This document shows positions 51,236 through 60,059 of a stretch of DNA of 64,000 nt, piece after piece. The stretch is from Streptomyces sp. NBC_00513 (GTDB taxonomy: Bacteria; Actinomycetota; Actinomycetes; Streptomycetales; Streptomycetaceae). Position 1 is the first letter of the stretch, and every line of letters begins with the position of its first letter. The position numbers were made by a program, and so were the translations under genes. The stretch is taken from positions 8,060,001 through 8,124,000 of the forward strand of contig NZ_CP107845.1 of NCBI RefSeq assembly GCF_041431415.1. The letters are read 5' to 3'. Under the pieces are notes generated by a model that saw nothing but the letters and a program-made list of their open reading frames with translations, was not told the DNA's origin and searched no databases.

Positions 51236-51326
51236 GGCGACACGACAGGTCGAGCGGACCGTCGACTGTCCACAGGGCGCTCTCCACCCGCGAACGTACA
51301 AGGGGCATCGAGCGGGCGGGTGCGGG

Positions 51327-51677
51327 TCAGACGGCCGGTGGCGGGTCGAGGGTGAAGAGGGGGAGGGCGCCGGTGCGGTGGAGGAGTTTGACGAGTTGGG
51401 GGTTGGGTGCCCGCAGTCGGAGGGTGCGGCCGTGGGAGAGGGCGGCGAGTTGGGCGTTCAGGAGGATGTTCAGGCCGGTCGAGTCACAAAACATGAGCTC
51501 GCTGACGTCGACCGTGATCTCCGCGGGGTTGTCGGGATCGGTGACCGCACGCCGCAGGGCAGCGTCGAGCTCGGCGGCGCGCCCGGTGTCCAGGTCCAGT
51601 TCGCCGCGGACGCGAACCAGGTCCGGTCGGAAATCCACGGGGGCAGGTCCTTGTGGCGGTTGGTCGTGGACGGTCAT
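51327..51677 (-). CDS. STAS-domain anti-sigma antagonist with DSTG site
   Basis: 116 residues from ATG 51677 (MTVHDQPPQGP). The core is VRVRGELDLDTGRAAELDAA, then ITVDVSELMFCDSTGLNILL. Threonine replaces serine at the phospho-acceptor position (DSTG). This is seen in some family members and may change kinase preference. It is convergent with the STAS gene ending at 51235. A dispersed repeat shared with 57646-57750 lies just upstream of its start. Confidence 0.88.
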   Translation of the reverse strand: MTVHDQPPQGPAPVDFRPDLVRVRGELDLDTGRAAELDAALRRAVTDPDNPAEITVDVSELMFCDSTGLNILLNAQLAALSHGRTLRLRAPNPQLVKLLHRTGALPLFTLDPPPAV

Positions 51678-51716
51678 GGTTTCCCCGCAGCTGGTGTTCC
51701 TGCGCCGACGGTATCG

Positions 51717-51825
51717 GGCTCGGACCGTGTCCGAGCCCGTCACCGGCTCAACCCGGGGAGCCCCCCGCCTTGGCGCTGCCGCCACGGCGAAAGCCGGTGT
51801 CTCGCCGCGATCGATGGACCCTTCG
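51717..51825. repeat. Dispersed repeat X, similar to 57646-57750
   Basis: It shares GGCTCGGACCG, CCCGCC-TGGCGCTGCCG and TCTCGCCGCGAT with copy Y in the same order and spacing, with gaps. In this copy GGGCTCGGAC and GTCCGAGCCC form a perfect 10-bp hairpin. Both copies lie upstream of - strand genes, so it may be a promoter-linked element. Confidence 0.6.
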
Positions 51826-51969
51826 ACCTCGGAGCACGGTTCCGGCCCATCGGGGAGTGTGCAACATCAGAGACGAGCCGGGGCGGGGGCGGCGAGGCGG
51901 GAGAAGGCGCCCGTTCAGTGCGGGAGGCTGAGGAAGCGGTTGTATCGCGTCGGTGAGGTACCTGGTTGC

Positions 51970-52530
51970 TCAGGCCTTCGTCCACGCGTCGATGAAGGCC
52001 TCGCGCCTGGACGGATCGGCGGTTTTGTGGTCCGCGTGCAGCACACGCCAGGCGGTGAGTTCGAGGTCGCGGAGCCACAGTTCGCCGATGACCTGTGTCT
52101 TGAGGTCGGGGAGGTGGTCGGACTCGGCCAGTGCCTGACCGATGACCTCTGCGGCCGCGATGCGCTGGGGCGGGGTCATCTCGTTGACAGCCGAGAGGAT
52201 CTGTCCGGCCAGACCGGTGCCTTCTCCGGCCAGTGAACTCAGGACCCAGGTCTTGATGTTGGCGGGCAGCAGGTAGAGGGAGCCCGAGGACCTCCACAAG
52301 TCCGACCAGAAGGGTTCTCCGGCCTGCGTGGGAGCGGGAAGCGCTGCCAGGAGTCCGAGGAGGTGTGCGGTGGCCGCGTATCCGTCGCAGTGGGCCGATG
52401 CGACGACGGCGATGTCGGCGATCCGCTCGATGTCGATTCGGCCCGCTTCGAGGCGCGGGTCCAGCCCCAGGCGCTGCTCCAGTTGCTGGGATACGGGGAC
52501 GGATGCGTGGGAGTAGAACTCGGGAAGCAT
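51970..52530 (-). CDS. Hypothetical protein, 186 residues
   Basis: Starts at ATG 52530 with AAGGA seven bases upstream. MLPEFYSHASVPVSQQLEQR begins a mostly alpha-helical, acidic, soluble protein with segments IADIAVVASAHCDGYAATAH, LLGLLAALPAP and WLRDLELTAWRVLHADHKTA. No signal peptide, membrane helix or catalytic motif that I can name. Codon use is normal for the genome, which supports a real gene. Its neighbours give no clear clue: a STAS gene on one side and a divergent HlyIII-type gene on the other. Confidence 0.7.
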   Translation of the reverse strand: MLPEFYSHASVPVSQQLEQRLGLDPRLEAGRIDIERIADIAVVASAHCDGYAATAHLLGLLAALPAPTQAGEPFWSDLWRSSGSLYLLPANIKTWVLSSLAGEGTGLAGQILSAVNEMTPPQRIAAAEVIGQALAESDHLPDLKTQVIGELWLRDLELTAWRVLHADHKTADPSRREAFIDAWTKA

Positions 52531-52791
52531 CGGCGATCCTTGAAAGTAGGAGAGCGGAGAGGCCCGTTCGGGGTCCCTGATCGTTCCCACGGCCCGTCGA
52601 ATTGCACGACTTTCACGGCACCGGTTGATGGCAAAGCGTCAAGTGCCACCGTGGGCGGCGGAACCACCCGGGTTCGGCGACGCCGACCGAGGATGCGAAG
52701 TGGACCTCTGAGAAGGGTGCCGCTCGCGGGCTCCTAGCATGAACACATGGTTGCCAATGATGCCCAGCGGTTCTGGTCAGGAGGGGAAGCG

Positions 52792-53577
52792 GTGTCCCGA
52801 GACGACGCCGAAGCCGGCAGGTTTCCTCATGCGCCCACGGTCGACGAACGCCAACCCATGGGCGTTCCCGTCGGATCGCACCGGCCGGAGACCGTTGAAG
52901 ACTCTCACCCGGTCGCCGACCTGGTCGCGCGGGCGACCGACCTGGTGGAGCCGATCAAACCGAAGCTGCGAGGCTGGCTTCACGCCGGTATGGTTCCCGC
53001 ATCGTTGGCGGCGGGAATCGTCCTGATCTGCCTGACGAGGACGGCGCAGGCCACCCTGGCGTGCACCGTGTACGCCGTGACCGCCTGGCTGCTGTTCGGG
53101 ACGAGCGCCGTCTACCACCTCGGCACATGGGGAGCACTCGGCGAGGCCATTCTGCGGCGCCTCGATCACGCCAACATCTTCCTGATCATCGCCGGCACCT
53201 GCACGCCCCTCGCCGTGCTCCTGCTCTCCGCCGATCAGCGATCCGTCCTGCTGTGGATCGTGTGGACGGGCGCCCTGGCCGGCATCGCCTTCCGTGTCCT
53301 GTGGGTCGGAGCTCCCCGCTGGCTCTACACCCCCTGCTACCTGGCGCTGGGCTGGGCACCGGTGCGCTACCTGCCGGACTTCCTGCACAACGGCGGAGCG
53401 GCCACACTGTCCCTGATCGTGGCCGGTGGGCTTCTCTACAGCGCGGGCGCTGTTGTCTACGCCCTCCAGCGCCCTGACCCCTCGCCCCGCTGGTTCGGTT
53501 TCCACGAGGTCTTCCACGCTCTGACCGTGGCTGCCTTCACCGCGCATTTCATCGCCATCGTTCTTGCCGCCTCCTGA
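52792..53577 (+). CDS. Hemolysin III / PAQR family membrane protein
   Basis: 261 residues from GTG 52792, which has AGGAGGGG five bases upstream; ATG 52747 is an alternative without a ribosome site. After a 50-residue polar start there are seven predicted membrane helices. Family motifs: TSAVYHLG, RRLDHANIFLIIAGTCTPL and the C-terminal HEVFHALTVAAFTAHF, which together supply the Ser, Asp and three His of the metal site. Members include bacterial YqfA/HlyIII and eukaryotic adiponectin receptors; the bacterial role is in membrane homeostasis rather than proven haemolysis. It stands alone, divergent from the 186-residue gene. Confidence 0.9.
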   Translation: MSRDDAEAGRFPHAPTVDERQPMGVPVGSHRPETVEDSHPVADLVARATDLVEPIKPKLRGWLHAGMVPASLAAGIVLICLTRTAQATLACTVYAVTAWLLFGTSAVYHLGTWGALGEAILRRLDHANIFLIIAGTCTPLAVLLLSADQRSVLLWIVWTGALAGIAFRVLWVGAPRWLYTPCYLALGWAPVRYLPDFLHNGGAATLSLIVAGGLLYSAGAVVYALQRPDPSPRWFGFHEVFHALTVAAFTAHFIAIVLAAS

Positions 53578-54196
53578 CCCCGACGGCGTGACGCGCTCTC
53601 GCCGCCCAGGCGGGCGGCGATCCCACGAGAGGCCTGGTTGGTCCTCTCCCGAAGGGCCGGCATCCGCCTGCGCGGGGATCGCCTTGGGGATGCGACCAGC
53701 TGTCGGTCTCCCCGGCTCGTGCCCCGCGCGCCGACCGGGGTTCAAGGGGGAGGCGGCGCCGGTGCGATGCGGGTAGCGGCACCACCTACATCCCCCACAT
53801 TTCCCACGTGTGGCGCTCGCAACAATGCAACGCACCGCCGCCGGTGGTCAAAACGCGCCCGCCCCTGGTGAAACCCCCCTTGCTGTCGAACGTTGCACCC
53901 GGGGTGAATCAATATCTGATCCGGCCGTCTAAGAGTTCGACGAGCCCTACAGGCAGAATTTTTATTGCAAAAGACGTGATAGGAAATATGGGACGTACGC
54001 AACCGGCAGCAGCGTGCTACTGTCGATCTCGGTTGCAGTTTTGGTACCCAAAAACTTCAAGCGCACTCAGTCGGCCACAGCGTCGAACTATCTGCTGCGC
54101 TTTGTATTTCCGGTCATTTTCCGGACGGGGCATCATCGCGGCGACACGGTGCCCGCAAGGGCGGACACCTCTGTACTGCCCCAAAGGAGATATGAC
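53578..54196. promoter_or_regulatory. AT-rich upstream region and probable long leader of the cold-shock gene
   Basis: From about 53885 to 54190 the sequence is markedly AT-richer than its surroundings (AGAATTTTTATTGCAAAAG; TTTTGGTACCCAAAAACTTC). Cold-shock genes often have long leaders that refold with temperature, and an AT-rich leader fits. No gene is supported here. The ribosome site AAAGGAGA lies at 54183-54190. Confidence 0.55.
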
Positions 54197-54400
54197 ATGG
54201 CATCTGGCACTGTGAAGTGGTTCAACGCGGCCAAGGGTTTCGGCTTCATCGAGCAGGACGGTGGCGGCGAGGACGTCTTCGCCCACTTCTCGAACATCGC
54301 CGCTCAGGGCTTCCGTGAACTGCTGGAAGGCCAGAAGGTCACCTTCGACATCGCGCAGGGTCAAAAGGGATCGACGGCCGAGAACATCGTTCCGGCCTGA
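54197..54400 (+). CDS. Cold-shock protein (CspA family), copy 1
   Basis: 67 residues, the standard length. [20 protein letters not shown] contains RNP1 (KGFGFI), and [20 protein letters not shown] contains RNP2 (DVFAHF). It is a single-stranded nucleic acid chaperone that melts RNA structure, and is followed by a DEAD-box helicase, a partner in the same job. AAAGGAGA is six bases upstream. A 67-residue paralogue lies at 61989. Confidence 0.97.
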   Translation: MASGTVKWFNAAKGFGFIEQDGGGEDVFAHFSNIAAQGFRELLEGQKVTFDIAQGQKGSTAENIVPA

Positions 54401-54415
54401 CGTTGACGCGCATCC

Positions 54416-54459
54416 TGTAGCTGGGTCCCGCATCCCTCGGGGTGCGGGACCCAGCTACA
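54416..54459 (+). terminator. Terminator after cold-shock gene 1
   Basis: TGTAGCTGGGTCCCGCA (54416-54432) pairs perfectly with 54443-54459; the loop also has CCC/GGG pairing. It lies 15 bases after the stop. Confidence 0.9.
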
Positions 54460-54711
54460 CCCATTCCCCGCAGTGCGTCCACCTGCGGGAAAGGCATTTC
54501 AAGGACGCTGCCACTTGAATGCTGCGCCGTAATTGATTTATCTGGTCAGTGCGTCCGTGTGACGCCACCCTCATTCCAGCGCCCGTGCTCATATCGCTTT
54601 CAGTGGGCCGGATTCGTTTTCATATTCTGCTCGGCACGTTCTTGTGATTCCCTGCGCCGCTCTTTCGCTGCGGGAGTTCCTTGATTGGTGCCGCATCAAG
54701 GAAGGTTCTGA

Positions 54712-56226
54712 ATGAACCCCACACGTACGAACGAGCGCTCTTCTCGCACCCGCAGCCGTTCCGGCGGCCCCGCTTTCGGCACGGGCGCCGGTTCAGCACG
54801 GAGCAGCCGCTTCGGCTCCTCGGCCCCGAGCCGTTCCGCGGGTGCGAGCCGCTCGGGCGGCTACGGCCGCCGGCCCGCCTCGGTCCAGGGCGAGTTCGCC
54901 CTGCCGAAGACGATCACCCCGGCGCTTCCCGCCATCGAGGCGTTCGCGGATCTCGACATGCCCGGGGCGCTGCTGACCGCCCTCGGCACGCAGGGCGTGA
55001 GCGTGCCCTTTCCGATCCAGGGCGCCACCTTGCCCAACACCCTCGCGGGCCGTGACGTCCTGGGCCGCGGCCGTACCGGTTCCGGCAAGACCCTGGCCTT
55101 CGGCCTGGCCCTGCTGGCCCGCACCGCCGGACAGCGCGCCGAACCCCACCAGCCGCTCGCCCTCATCCTGGTCCCCACCCGCGAGCTGGCCCAACAGGTC
55201 ACCGACGCCCTCACCCCGTACGCCCGCTCCGTCAGGCTGCGTCTGGCCACCGTCGTCGGCGGCATGTCGATCGGCAGGCAGGCCGGCGCGCTGCGCGCAG
55301 GTGCCGAGGTCATCGTGGCCACGCCCGGCAGGTTGAAGGACCTCATCGACCGCGGTGACTGCCGGCTGAACCAGGTGGCGATCACCGTCCTCGACGAGGC
55401 CGACCAGATGGCCGACATGGGCTTCATGCCCCAGGTCACCGCCCTCCTGGACCAGGTACGCCCCGAAGGCCAGCGGATGCTGTTCTCCGCCACCTTGGAC
55501 CGCAACGTCGACCTGCTGGTCCGCCGCTACCTGACCGACCCGGTCGTCCACTCGGTGGACCCCTCGGCCGGCGCGGTGACCACGATGGAACACCACGTCC
55601 TGCACGTACACGGCGCCGACAAGCAGCGGATGACGACGGAGATCGCGGCACGCGAGGGCCGGGTGATGATGTTCCTCGACACCAAGCACGCCGTCGACCG
55701 CCTGACCGAGCACCTCCTCAACAGCGGTGTACGAGCCGCCGCGCTGCACGGCGGCAAGTCCCAGCCCCAGCGCACCCGCACCCTCGACCAGTTCAAGACC
55801 GGCCACGTCACCGTGCTGGTCGCCACCAACGTGGCCGCGCGCGGCATCCACGTCGACAACCTCGACCTCGTCGTGAACATCGACCCGCCGACCGACCACA
55901 AGGACTACCTCCACCGCGGCGGCCGCACCGCCCGCGCGGGCGAGTCCGGCAGCGTCGTCACCCTCGTCACCCCCAACCAGCGCCGCGACATGACCCGGCT
56001 GATGAGCGCCGCGGGCATCACCCCGCAGTCCACCCAGGTCCGCTCCGGCGAGGAAGCCCTGCACCGCATCACCGGCGCGCAGGCCCCCTCCGGCATCCCG
56101 GTCACCATCACCGCGCCGGTCTCCGAGCGGCCCAGGCGCAGCGCGACCTCCCGCGGTCGGCGTCGGCCCGTTTCGGCTGCCCGGCGCGTGAGCGCTGGAC
56201 AGTCCGCCTTCGACGCGGCGGCCTGA
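54712..56226 (+). CDS. DEAD-box RNA helicase
   Basis: 504 residues. A Ser/Arg/Gly-rich N-terminal tail of about 60 residues precedes the core: Q motif (VPFPIQG), motif I (GRTGSGKT), Ia (PTRELAQQ), Ib (TPGRL), II (DEAD in VLDEADQMADMGF), III (SAT), then the second domain with VARGI-type ATNVAARGIHV and motif VI (HRGGRTARAG). A basic C-terminal tail (RRSATSRGRRRPVSAARR) should bind RNA. It probably unwinds structured RNA in the cold, with the cold-shock protein just upstream. The order csp, helicase, CBS protein, SCO5918-like matches a cassette I recall from S. coelicolor around SCO5918-SCO5921. Confidence 0.95.
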   Translation: MNPTRTNERSSRTRSRSGGPAFGTGAGSARSSRFGSSAPSRSAGASRSGGYGRRPASVQGEFALPKTITPALPAIEAFADLDMPGALLTALGTQGVSVPFPIQGATLPNTLAGRDVLGRGRTGSGKTLAFGLALLARTAGQRAEPHQPLALILVPTRELAQQVTDALTPYARSVRLRLATVVGGMSIGRQAGALRAGAEVIVATPGRLKDLIDRGDCRLNQVAITVLDEADQMADMGFMPQVTALLDQVRPEGQRMLFSATLDRNVDLLVRRYLTDPVVHSVDPSAGAVTTMEHHVLHVHGADKQRMTTEIAAREGRVMMFLDTKHAVDRLTEHLLNSGVRAAALHGGKSQPQRTRTLDQFKTGHVTVLVATNVAARGIHVDNLDLVVNIDPPTDHKDYLHRGGRTARAGESGSVVTLVTPNQRRDMTRLMSAAGITPQSTQVRSGEEALHRITGAQAPSGIPVTITAPVSERPRRSATSRGRRRPVSAARRVSAGQSAFDAAA

Positions 56227-56268
56227 GAACCAGTGATCCGGAAACTGACCCACCTCTGCAGGAGGCAC

Positions 56269-56676
56269 ATGTTGACGCTGGTTCGGATGCAGCCCCGCTC
56301 GGCGAACGCCGACCTTGTACAGCGCACGGTGGACGACGCGATGGAGGCGGCCGGCCCGCAGGTCTGTGACGACATGACGGTCGAGGTGGCGCTGGCCGTG
56401 ATGGCCGGCGCCCACGCGGGACATCTGCTCGTCTGCGACGAGGACGGCCTGTGCACCGGGTTGGTCACCCGGGCCCAACTCGCCGCCGTCCGCGACACCA
56501 CGGCCTACACGGACCAGGTCCGTCTGCGAGCCGTCCTCGGCGACCGCGGGCCGTTCGCCTTGCCCACGACCACGATGGCCGAGGCCGACCACGCGATGCG
56601 CTATCGCAGGCTCGATGCCCTGCCCGTCGTCGACGAGCAGGGCAGCGCGCTGGGCGTCCTCGCCCTTGCCCGCTGA
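56269..56676 (+). CDS. CBS-domain protein
   Basis: 135 residues from ATG 56269, just after AGGAGG; GTG 56233 is an alternative with no ribosome site. Two CBS motifs: VCDDMTVEVALAVMAGAHAG then HLLVCDEDGLCTGLVTR, and PTTTMAEADHAMRYRRLDAL then PVVDEQGSALGVLALAR. CBS pairs sense adenosine nucleotides. It is 42 bp after the helicase on the same strand, so a shared transcript is likely. Confidence 0.88.
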   Translation: MLTLVRMQPRSANADLVQRTVDDAMEAAGPQVCDDMTVEVALAVMAGAHAGHLLVCDEDGLCTGLVTRAQLAAVRDTTAYTDQVRLRAVLGDRGPFALPTTTMAEADHAMRYRRLDALPVVDEQGSALGVLALAR

Positions 56677-56722
56677 CCCGCCTCACCGCGGCACAACCGT
56701 CCCCTTCTCCCTGTGAGGCATC

Positions 56723-57037
56723 ATGCGCTGCGTCATCGCCCGCTTCCCGTTCGACCTGACCAAGAGCGGTGTCCTGGAGTCGATGAAGGGCGTCAAGCCC
56801 GAAGAAGTCACCGGCGAATCCGTGATCATCGGCCGCCGCACTTACCCCCTCAAGCAGGTCGGTCAGGTCATCACCCGCCAGGACCGCCGGGACTTCAGCG
56901 CCGGCGAAGTCCTTCGCGCCATGACCCAGCTCGGCTTCACCTGCCGCGGCCTTCCCCTCGCCGCCGCCGTGCCCACACGTGTCCTCAGCCCGTTCCGGCA
57001 GGCTTCCGCGATGCTCGGCAGCCCGGTGACCGCCTGA
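56723..57037 (+). CDS. SCO5918-family protein of unknown function
   Basis: 104 residues (MRCVIARFPFDLTKSGVLES ... VTGESVIIGRRTYPLKQVGQ, VITRQDRRDFSAGEVLRAMT). It resembles a small protein family found in Streptomyces next to the cold-shock helicase; no biochemical role is known. It is small, basic and soluble. It ends the helicase operon, with a terminator 37 bases downstream. Confidence 0.78.
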   Translation: MRCVIARFPFDLTKSGVLESMKGVKPEEVTGESVIIGRRTYPLKQVGQVITRQDRRDFSAGEVLRAMTQLGFTCRGLPLAAAVPTRVLSPFRQASAMLGSPVTA

Positions 57038-57073
57038 CGAAGGCCGGCCCGAGCCGACACCCGAACAACGACA

Positions 57074-57105
57074 AGGGCCCGACCGGCACGCGCCGGTCGG
57101 GCCCT
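57074..57105 (+). terminator. Terminator of the helicase operon
   Basis: AGGGCCCGACCGGC (57074-57087) pairs perfectly with 57092-57105 around ACGC. It may serve both strands, since the - strand gene ends at 57141. Confidence 0.9.
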
Positions 57106-57140
57106 CCCGCGTCCCGATCCCTCTCGCTACACGGCGCCCG

Positions 57141-57500
57141 TCAGTGGTCGGAGTAGCTGAAGTCGCCCACGGTCCAAGCGCTCACATCCGCGATCGAGAC
57201 GCGATACATCCCACCCGTCTCCGGGATCCCCACCGTGCCCTGAAGGATGCGGGCCACATGAAAGTGCAGATGGGTGGGCGGCCCCTCCCGAGGTGGCGTG
57301 GCGGTGAAGACGGCGGAGAACTCACCCAGCCGGTCAGAATCCGTCAGGACCTCCGACACCCGCCGCCTCCAAACGGCTTCGGGAGCCAGCCGACCGGTGA
57401 TGACAGCACCACCGGTGACCACGGTCAGGGACATCTGATTGCTCTGCCCGGACTCCACCAGAGTGGCAACCTCAACGAGCAGCTCGTCATGCTTCGACAT
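57141..57500 (-). CDS. Hypothetical protein, possibly GvpU-like
   Basis: 119 residues from ATG 57500 (MSKHDELLVEVATLVESGQS). Segments MSLTVVTGGAVITGRLAPEA and THLHFHVARILQGTVGIPET suggest a beta-rich protein. The pattern (an N-terminal helix, a TVVTGGAVITGRL strand pair, a long variable middle, then an LHFHVARI strand) recalls the accessory gas vesicle protein GvpU and similar single-domain proteins, but no other gas vesicle gene is present, so the assignment is weak. Dispersed repeat Y lies upstream. Confidence 0.65.
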   Translation of the reverse strand: MSKHDELLVEVATLVESGQSNQMSLTVVTGGAVITGRLAPEAVWRRRVSEVLTDSDRLGEFSAVFTATPPREGPPTHLHFHVARILQGTVGIPETGGMYRVSIADVSAWTVGDFSYSDH

Positions 57501-57645
57501 GAGAACCGATTTTATGCACGGACCGCCCGCCTCACTCGACCGGTCACACTTCCACCGGTGTGGCCGTAGAGCCGGCTTCGGTGCGGGCGGACGAAGGAGT
57601 ACAGACGGTCGCGCACGAGGCGGGCGCGCACGTGCATGCGCACAC

Positions 57646-57750
57646 GGCTCGGACCGAGTGCGAACCCGCCACCGGGTCGACCCCGGGGTGTGCCCCGCCC
57701 TGGCGCTGCCGGCGAACGCCAGTATCTCGCCGCGATTGGTGGACTCGTCG
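57646..57750. repeat. Dispersed repeat Y, similar to 51717-51825
   Basis: It matches repeat X in the order of its conserved words, but the hairpin arms are degraded (GGCTCGGACC / GTGCGAACCC). Confidence 0.55.
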
Positions 57751-57892
57751 CCCCGTGCACTGCGTCGCACGTCGAAGCCTCGCCTCGGATCTGTCGCCGG
57801 CCCAGGATTGCCCCGGCCGGCGCCGGGAAGACGTGCAGCCGGCCGAGCCCTTGGAGCCGCTGTGCGGGTTGCCGATGACGAGGAAAGCCGTC

Positions 57893-58230
57893 GTGGAAAA
57901 CCTGTGGAGGTACGCCCCGGACAATGGCTGTGTCCCGCAGTCGCTGGCGGGTTTCACCGTGGAGGCGGTTGACGGTGTCATCGGGCACGTGGACCGTCGG
58001 CAAGACCAGCCCGGCATGCAACATCTGGCGGTGACACCGGGGTATGGGTGTGCGGCCAGAGAGTCCTCATTCCGGCCGGCGCCGTCACCGCCATCGATAC
58101 CCGAGCCCAGACGCTGAAGGTCACACCGATCAGGGCGGAGGTCAAAGCCGCTCCCCGGTTCACCACCGACAGCGAGACGGCCGACCGCGACTATCTGCCC
58201 GAGATCGGGGACCACTCCTCACCCTCCGAC
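57893..58230 (+). pseudogene. Frameshifted PRC-barrel-like protein, paralogue of 62620-62961
   Basis: From GTG 57893 it reads VENLWRYAPDNGCVPQSLAG, then FTVEAVDGVIGHVDRRQDQP and GMQHLAV, aligned without gaps to the intact paralogue. At about 58034 one base is missing (GTGACACC against GTCGATACC), and the homology goes on in another frame: VWVCGQRVLIPAGAVTAIDT, then APRFTTDSETADRDYLPEIG. The normal stop is also lost. It was a 110-residue PRC-barrel-like protein. Confidence 0.8.
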
Positions 58231-58297
58231 CCTGAGCCGGATCCGCGCTTGACGCCCCTGTTCTCTCACTCTCGGGTCTGTCGGGGAGCGGGCCGCC

Positions 58298-59596
58298 TCA
58301 TGTCGTCGGTTGTGAGGCGTTGGTGAGGTCGGCGCCGGTGGCGGCGTCGCGCTCGGAGTTGTGGACGCCGTGCCAGTCCAGGCACATGACGGTCGCGTCG
58401 TCGTCCAGATGACCATCGCCGGTGTCGACGATTGCTTTGATGAGGGTGCGGGCGGCTTCTCGGGGGTGCAGTGCGCGGGTGGCGACGATCAGGTCCGACA
58501 GATCGAGGCTTTCGGCGCCGCGTTCCAGCATGCCGTCCGTCAACATCACCAGCCGGTCACCCGGTCGCAGGTCCAGCGACTGGACCCGGTAGGTGTTGGC
58601 TTGCGAGATCTGGAGACTGAGGCCGAACGGCGGGTCGACCTTGGGAACGATCTGCTGTACTTCCCCATCGCGCATCCGAAGCGGCCAGGGGTGCCCGGCG
58701 TTGAGGAACTCTGTCTGGCCGTCGAGCAGGCTGATGCGCAGCAGTTGGCCGGTGACGTAACCCCTGCGGCCGTGATCGCGCATGGCCTGGTCGGCCTGGT
58801 GGGCCTGTTCCGCGAGGCCGGCACCCGCCCGCCGTGCCCGCCGCAGGGCGCCCACCACCAAGGTGGCGAGCAGCGCGGCGTCGACGTCGTGACCCATGGC
58901 GTCGGTTACGGAGAGCTGGACGGTGTCCCGGTCGATCACGTAGTCGAAGGTGTCACCCCCCACGTGTTCGGCGGGTTCCAGCGCGCCGGCGACCGCGAAC
59001 TGTGCCGCCTCGCACGCCAGTGACGCCGGGAGCAGACGGTGTTGGATCTCCGCGGCCAGGCTCAGGGGCTTGGTGCGCCGGCCCCACTGGTACACATCGG
59101 TGTGAGACCGATTCGCGATGACGATGTACGCGAGAGCGTGCGCGGTCTCCCCGATCTCCCGCATCACCTCCGCGTCCGGTACCGCGGGCAGGAACAGTTC
59201 CAAGAGCCCGATGGCATCCCCGCGGTTGGTCACAGGAGCGACGACCCGCACCAACTGACCAGCGCCTCGGTGCTCCACTTTCGGCTGCTGGCTGCGGATC
59301 ACGTCCTCGTACAGGGTGCCGGGCAGCGGGATGCGCCGGGGCGGCTCGTCGGTCTCGACGCTGTCTGCGGCTCCCAGCCGCACGACCGAACTGCCGGTGA
59401 AGTCGGTGATCAGGAAGGACACCGATGCCGCTTGGAGGTGCTTCTTGAGCATGCGGGCGACCACGTCGAGTGACTCCACGGGCGCTGCGGCCTCCGCCGC
59501 CTCCAACGCCCCCGCCAAGGTCATCGCCTTACCGTGGTGGCTTTCGCCTCCGGGGAGACGAGAGGTATGTCCGCCGTCCGGTGCTCCTGCGGTCAC
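58298..59596 (-). CDS. GAF-PP2C phosphatase (RsbU/SpoIIE type)
   Basis: 432 residues from GTG 59596, with GAGGGA five bases upstream; ATG 59524 is an alternative. Residues about 45-175 form a GAF-like sensor (VSFLITDFTGSSVVRLGAAD ... LVRVVAPVTNRGDAIGLLEL). The PP2C domain follows: EIQHRLLPASL, EHVGGDTFDYV, TDAMGHDVDAALLATL, NAGHPWPL, LTDGMLERGAESL and GHLDDDATVMCLDWHG, so all metal-binding acids are kept. It should dephosphorylate STAS proteins in response to a signal sensed by the GAF part. It is the second PP2C here, with a different sensor from rsbP, so the two may feed different signals into the same set of STAS proteins. Confidence 0.92.
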   Translation of the reverse strand: MTAGAPDGGHTSRLPGGESHHGKAMTLAGALEAAEAAAPVESLDVVARMLKKHLQAASVSFLITDFTGSSVVRLGAADSVETDEPPRRIPLPGTLYEDVIRSQQPKVEHRGAGQLVRVVAPVTNRGDAIGLLELFLPAVPDAEVMREIGETAHALAYIVIANRSHTDVYQWGRRTKPLSLAAEIQHRLLPASLACEAAQFAVAGALEPAEHVGGDTFDYVIDRDTVQLSVTDAMGHDVDAALLATLVVGALRRARRAGAGLAEQAHQADQAMRDHGRRGYVTGQLLRISLLDGQTEFLNAGHPWPLRMRDGEVQQIVPKVDPPFGLSLQISQANTYRVQSLDLRPGDRLVMLTDGMLERGAESLDLSDLIVATRALHPREAARTLIKAIVDTGDGHLDDDATVMCLDWHGVHNSERDAATGADLTNASQPTT

Positions 59597-60059
59597 AGCG
59601 ATCCCTCAATGCTCGATGCCGCCCGGGTTTCGTCCCGGGTGCGCGAAGATCCGCGCCGAGACGGCATCGGACAGGCCCCATTGCACCATGAGGCGCTCGA
59701 TAGCAGGACGGCAATGTCCCCGACCGCAGTCGGCTGGGCCGGCAGCCTGCGGATGACCGCTTCGGCGCCGCGCCAAACGGCCTGGAGGACGCGCTCGATC
59801 GTTCCCGCGCGTTGGGTGTCACGCCTGCCGGACCGGCCGGGCCCAACCAAGGGCCGGCCGGCAGGCTCGCCCGGCTGGGCACCTGATGCGGTGCCCAGCG
59901 CTGCCGCATGTCATACATCCCCAACGGATCGTCCTCATGGCGGGTCACGGCCCGTGCTTCGAGTCCGGCCGAGCAGTCCCGCCGGGGCGGCCGCGGCTGT
60001 GCGGCGTTGGCGCCGGCGGTGACCGGCGAAGATTTCTCGTGGGCAGGTCGCCGGCAGCG
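59597..60059. other. Intergenic region without a supported gene
   Basis: Frames on both strands are open (for example ERVLQAVWRGAEAVIRRLPA on -), but none has a start, a family match or a clear codon pattern. There is a CCGGCCGG-rich hairpin near 59830-59870. Possibly an eroded gene. Confidence 0.4.

Noticed and set aside
52747..52791. ATG 52747 as the start of the HlyIII-type gene
   Set aside because: No ribosome site, while GTG 52792 has AGGAGGGG five bases upstream.
57141..57500. Firm assignment as gas vesicle protein GvpU
   Set aside because: Only a weak resemblance in strand pattern, and no other gvp gene in the window.
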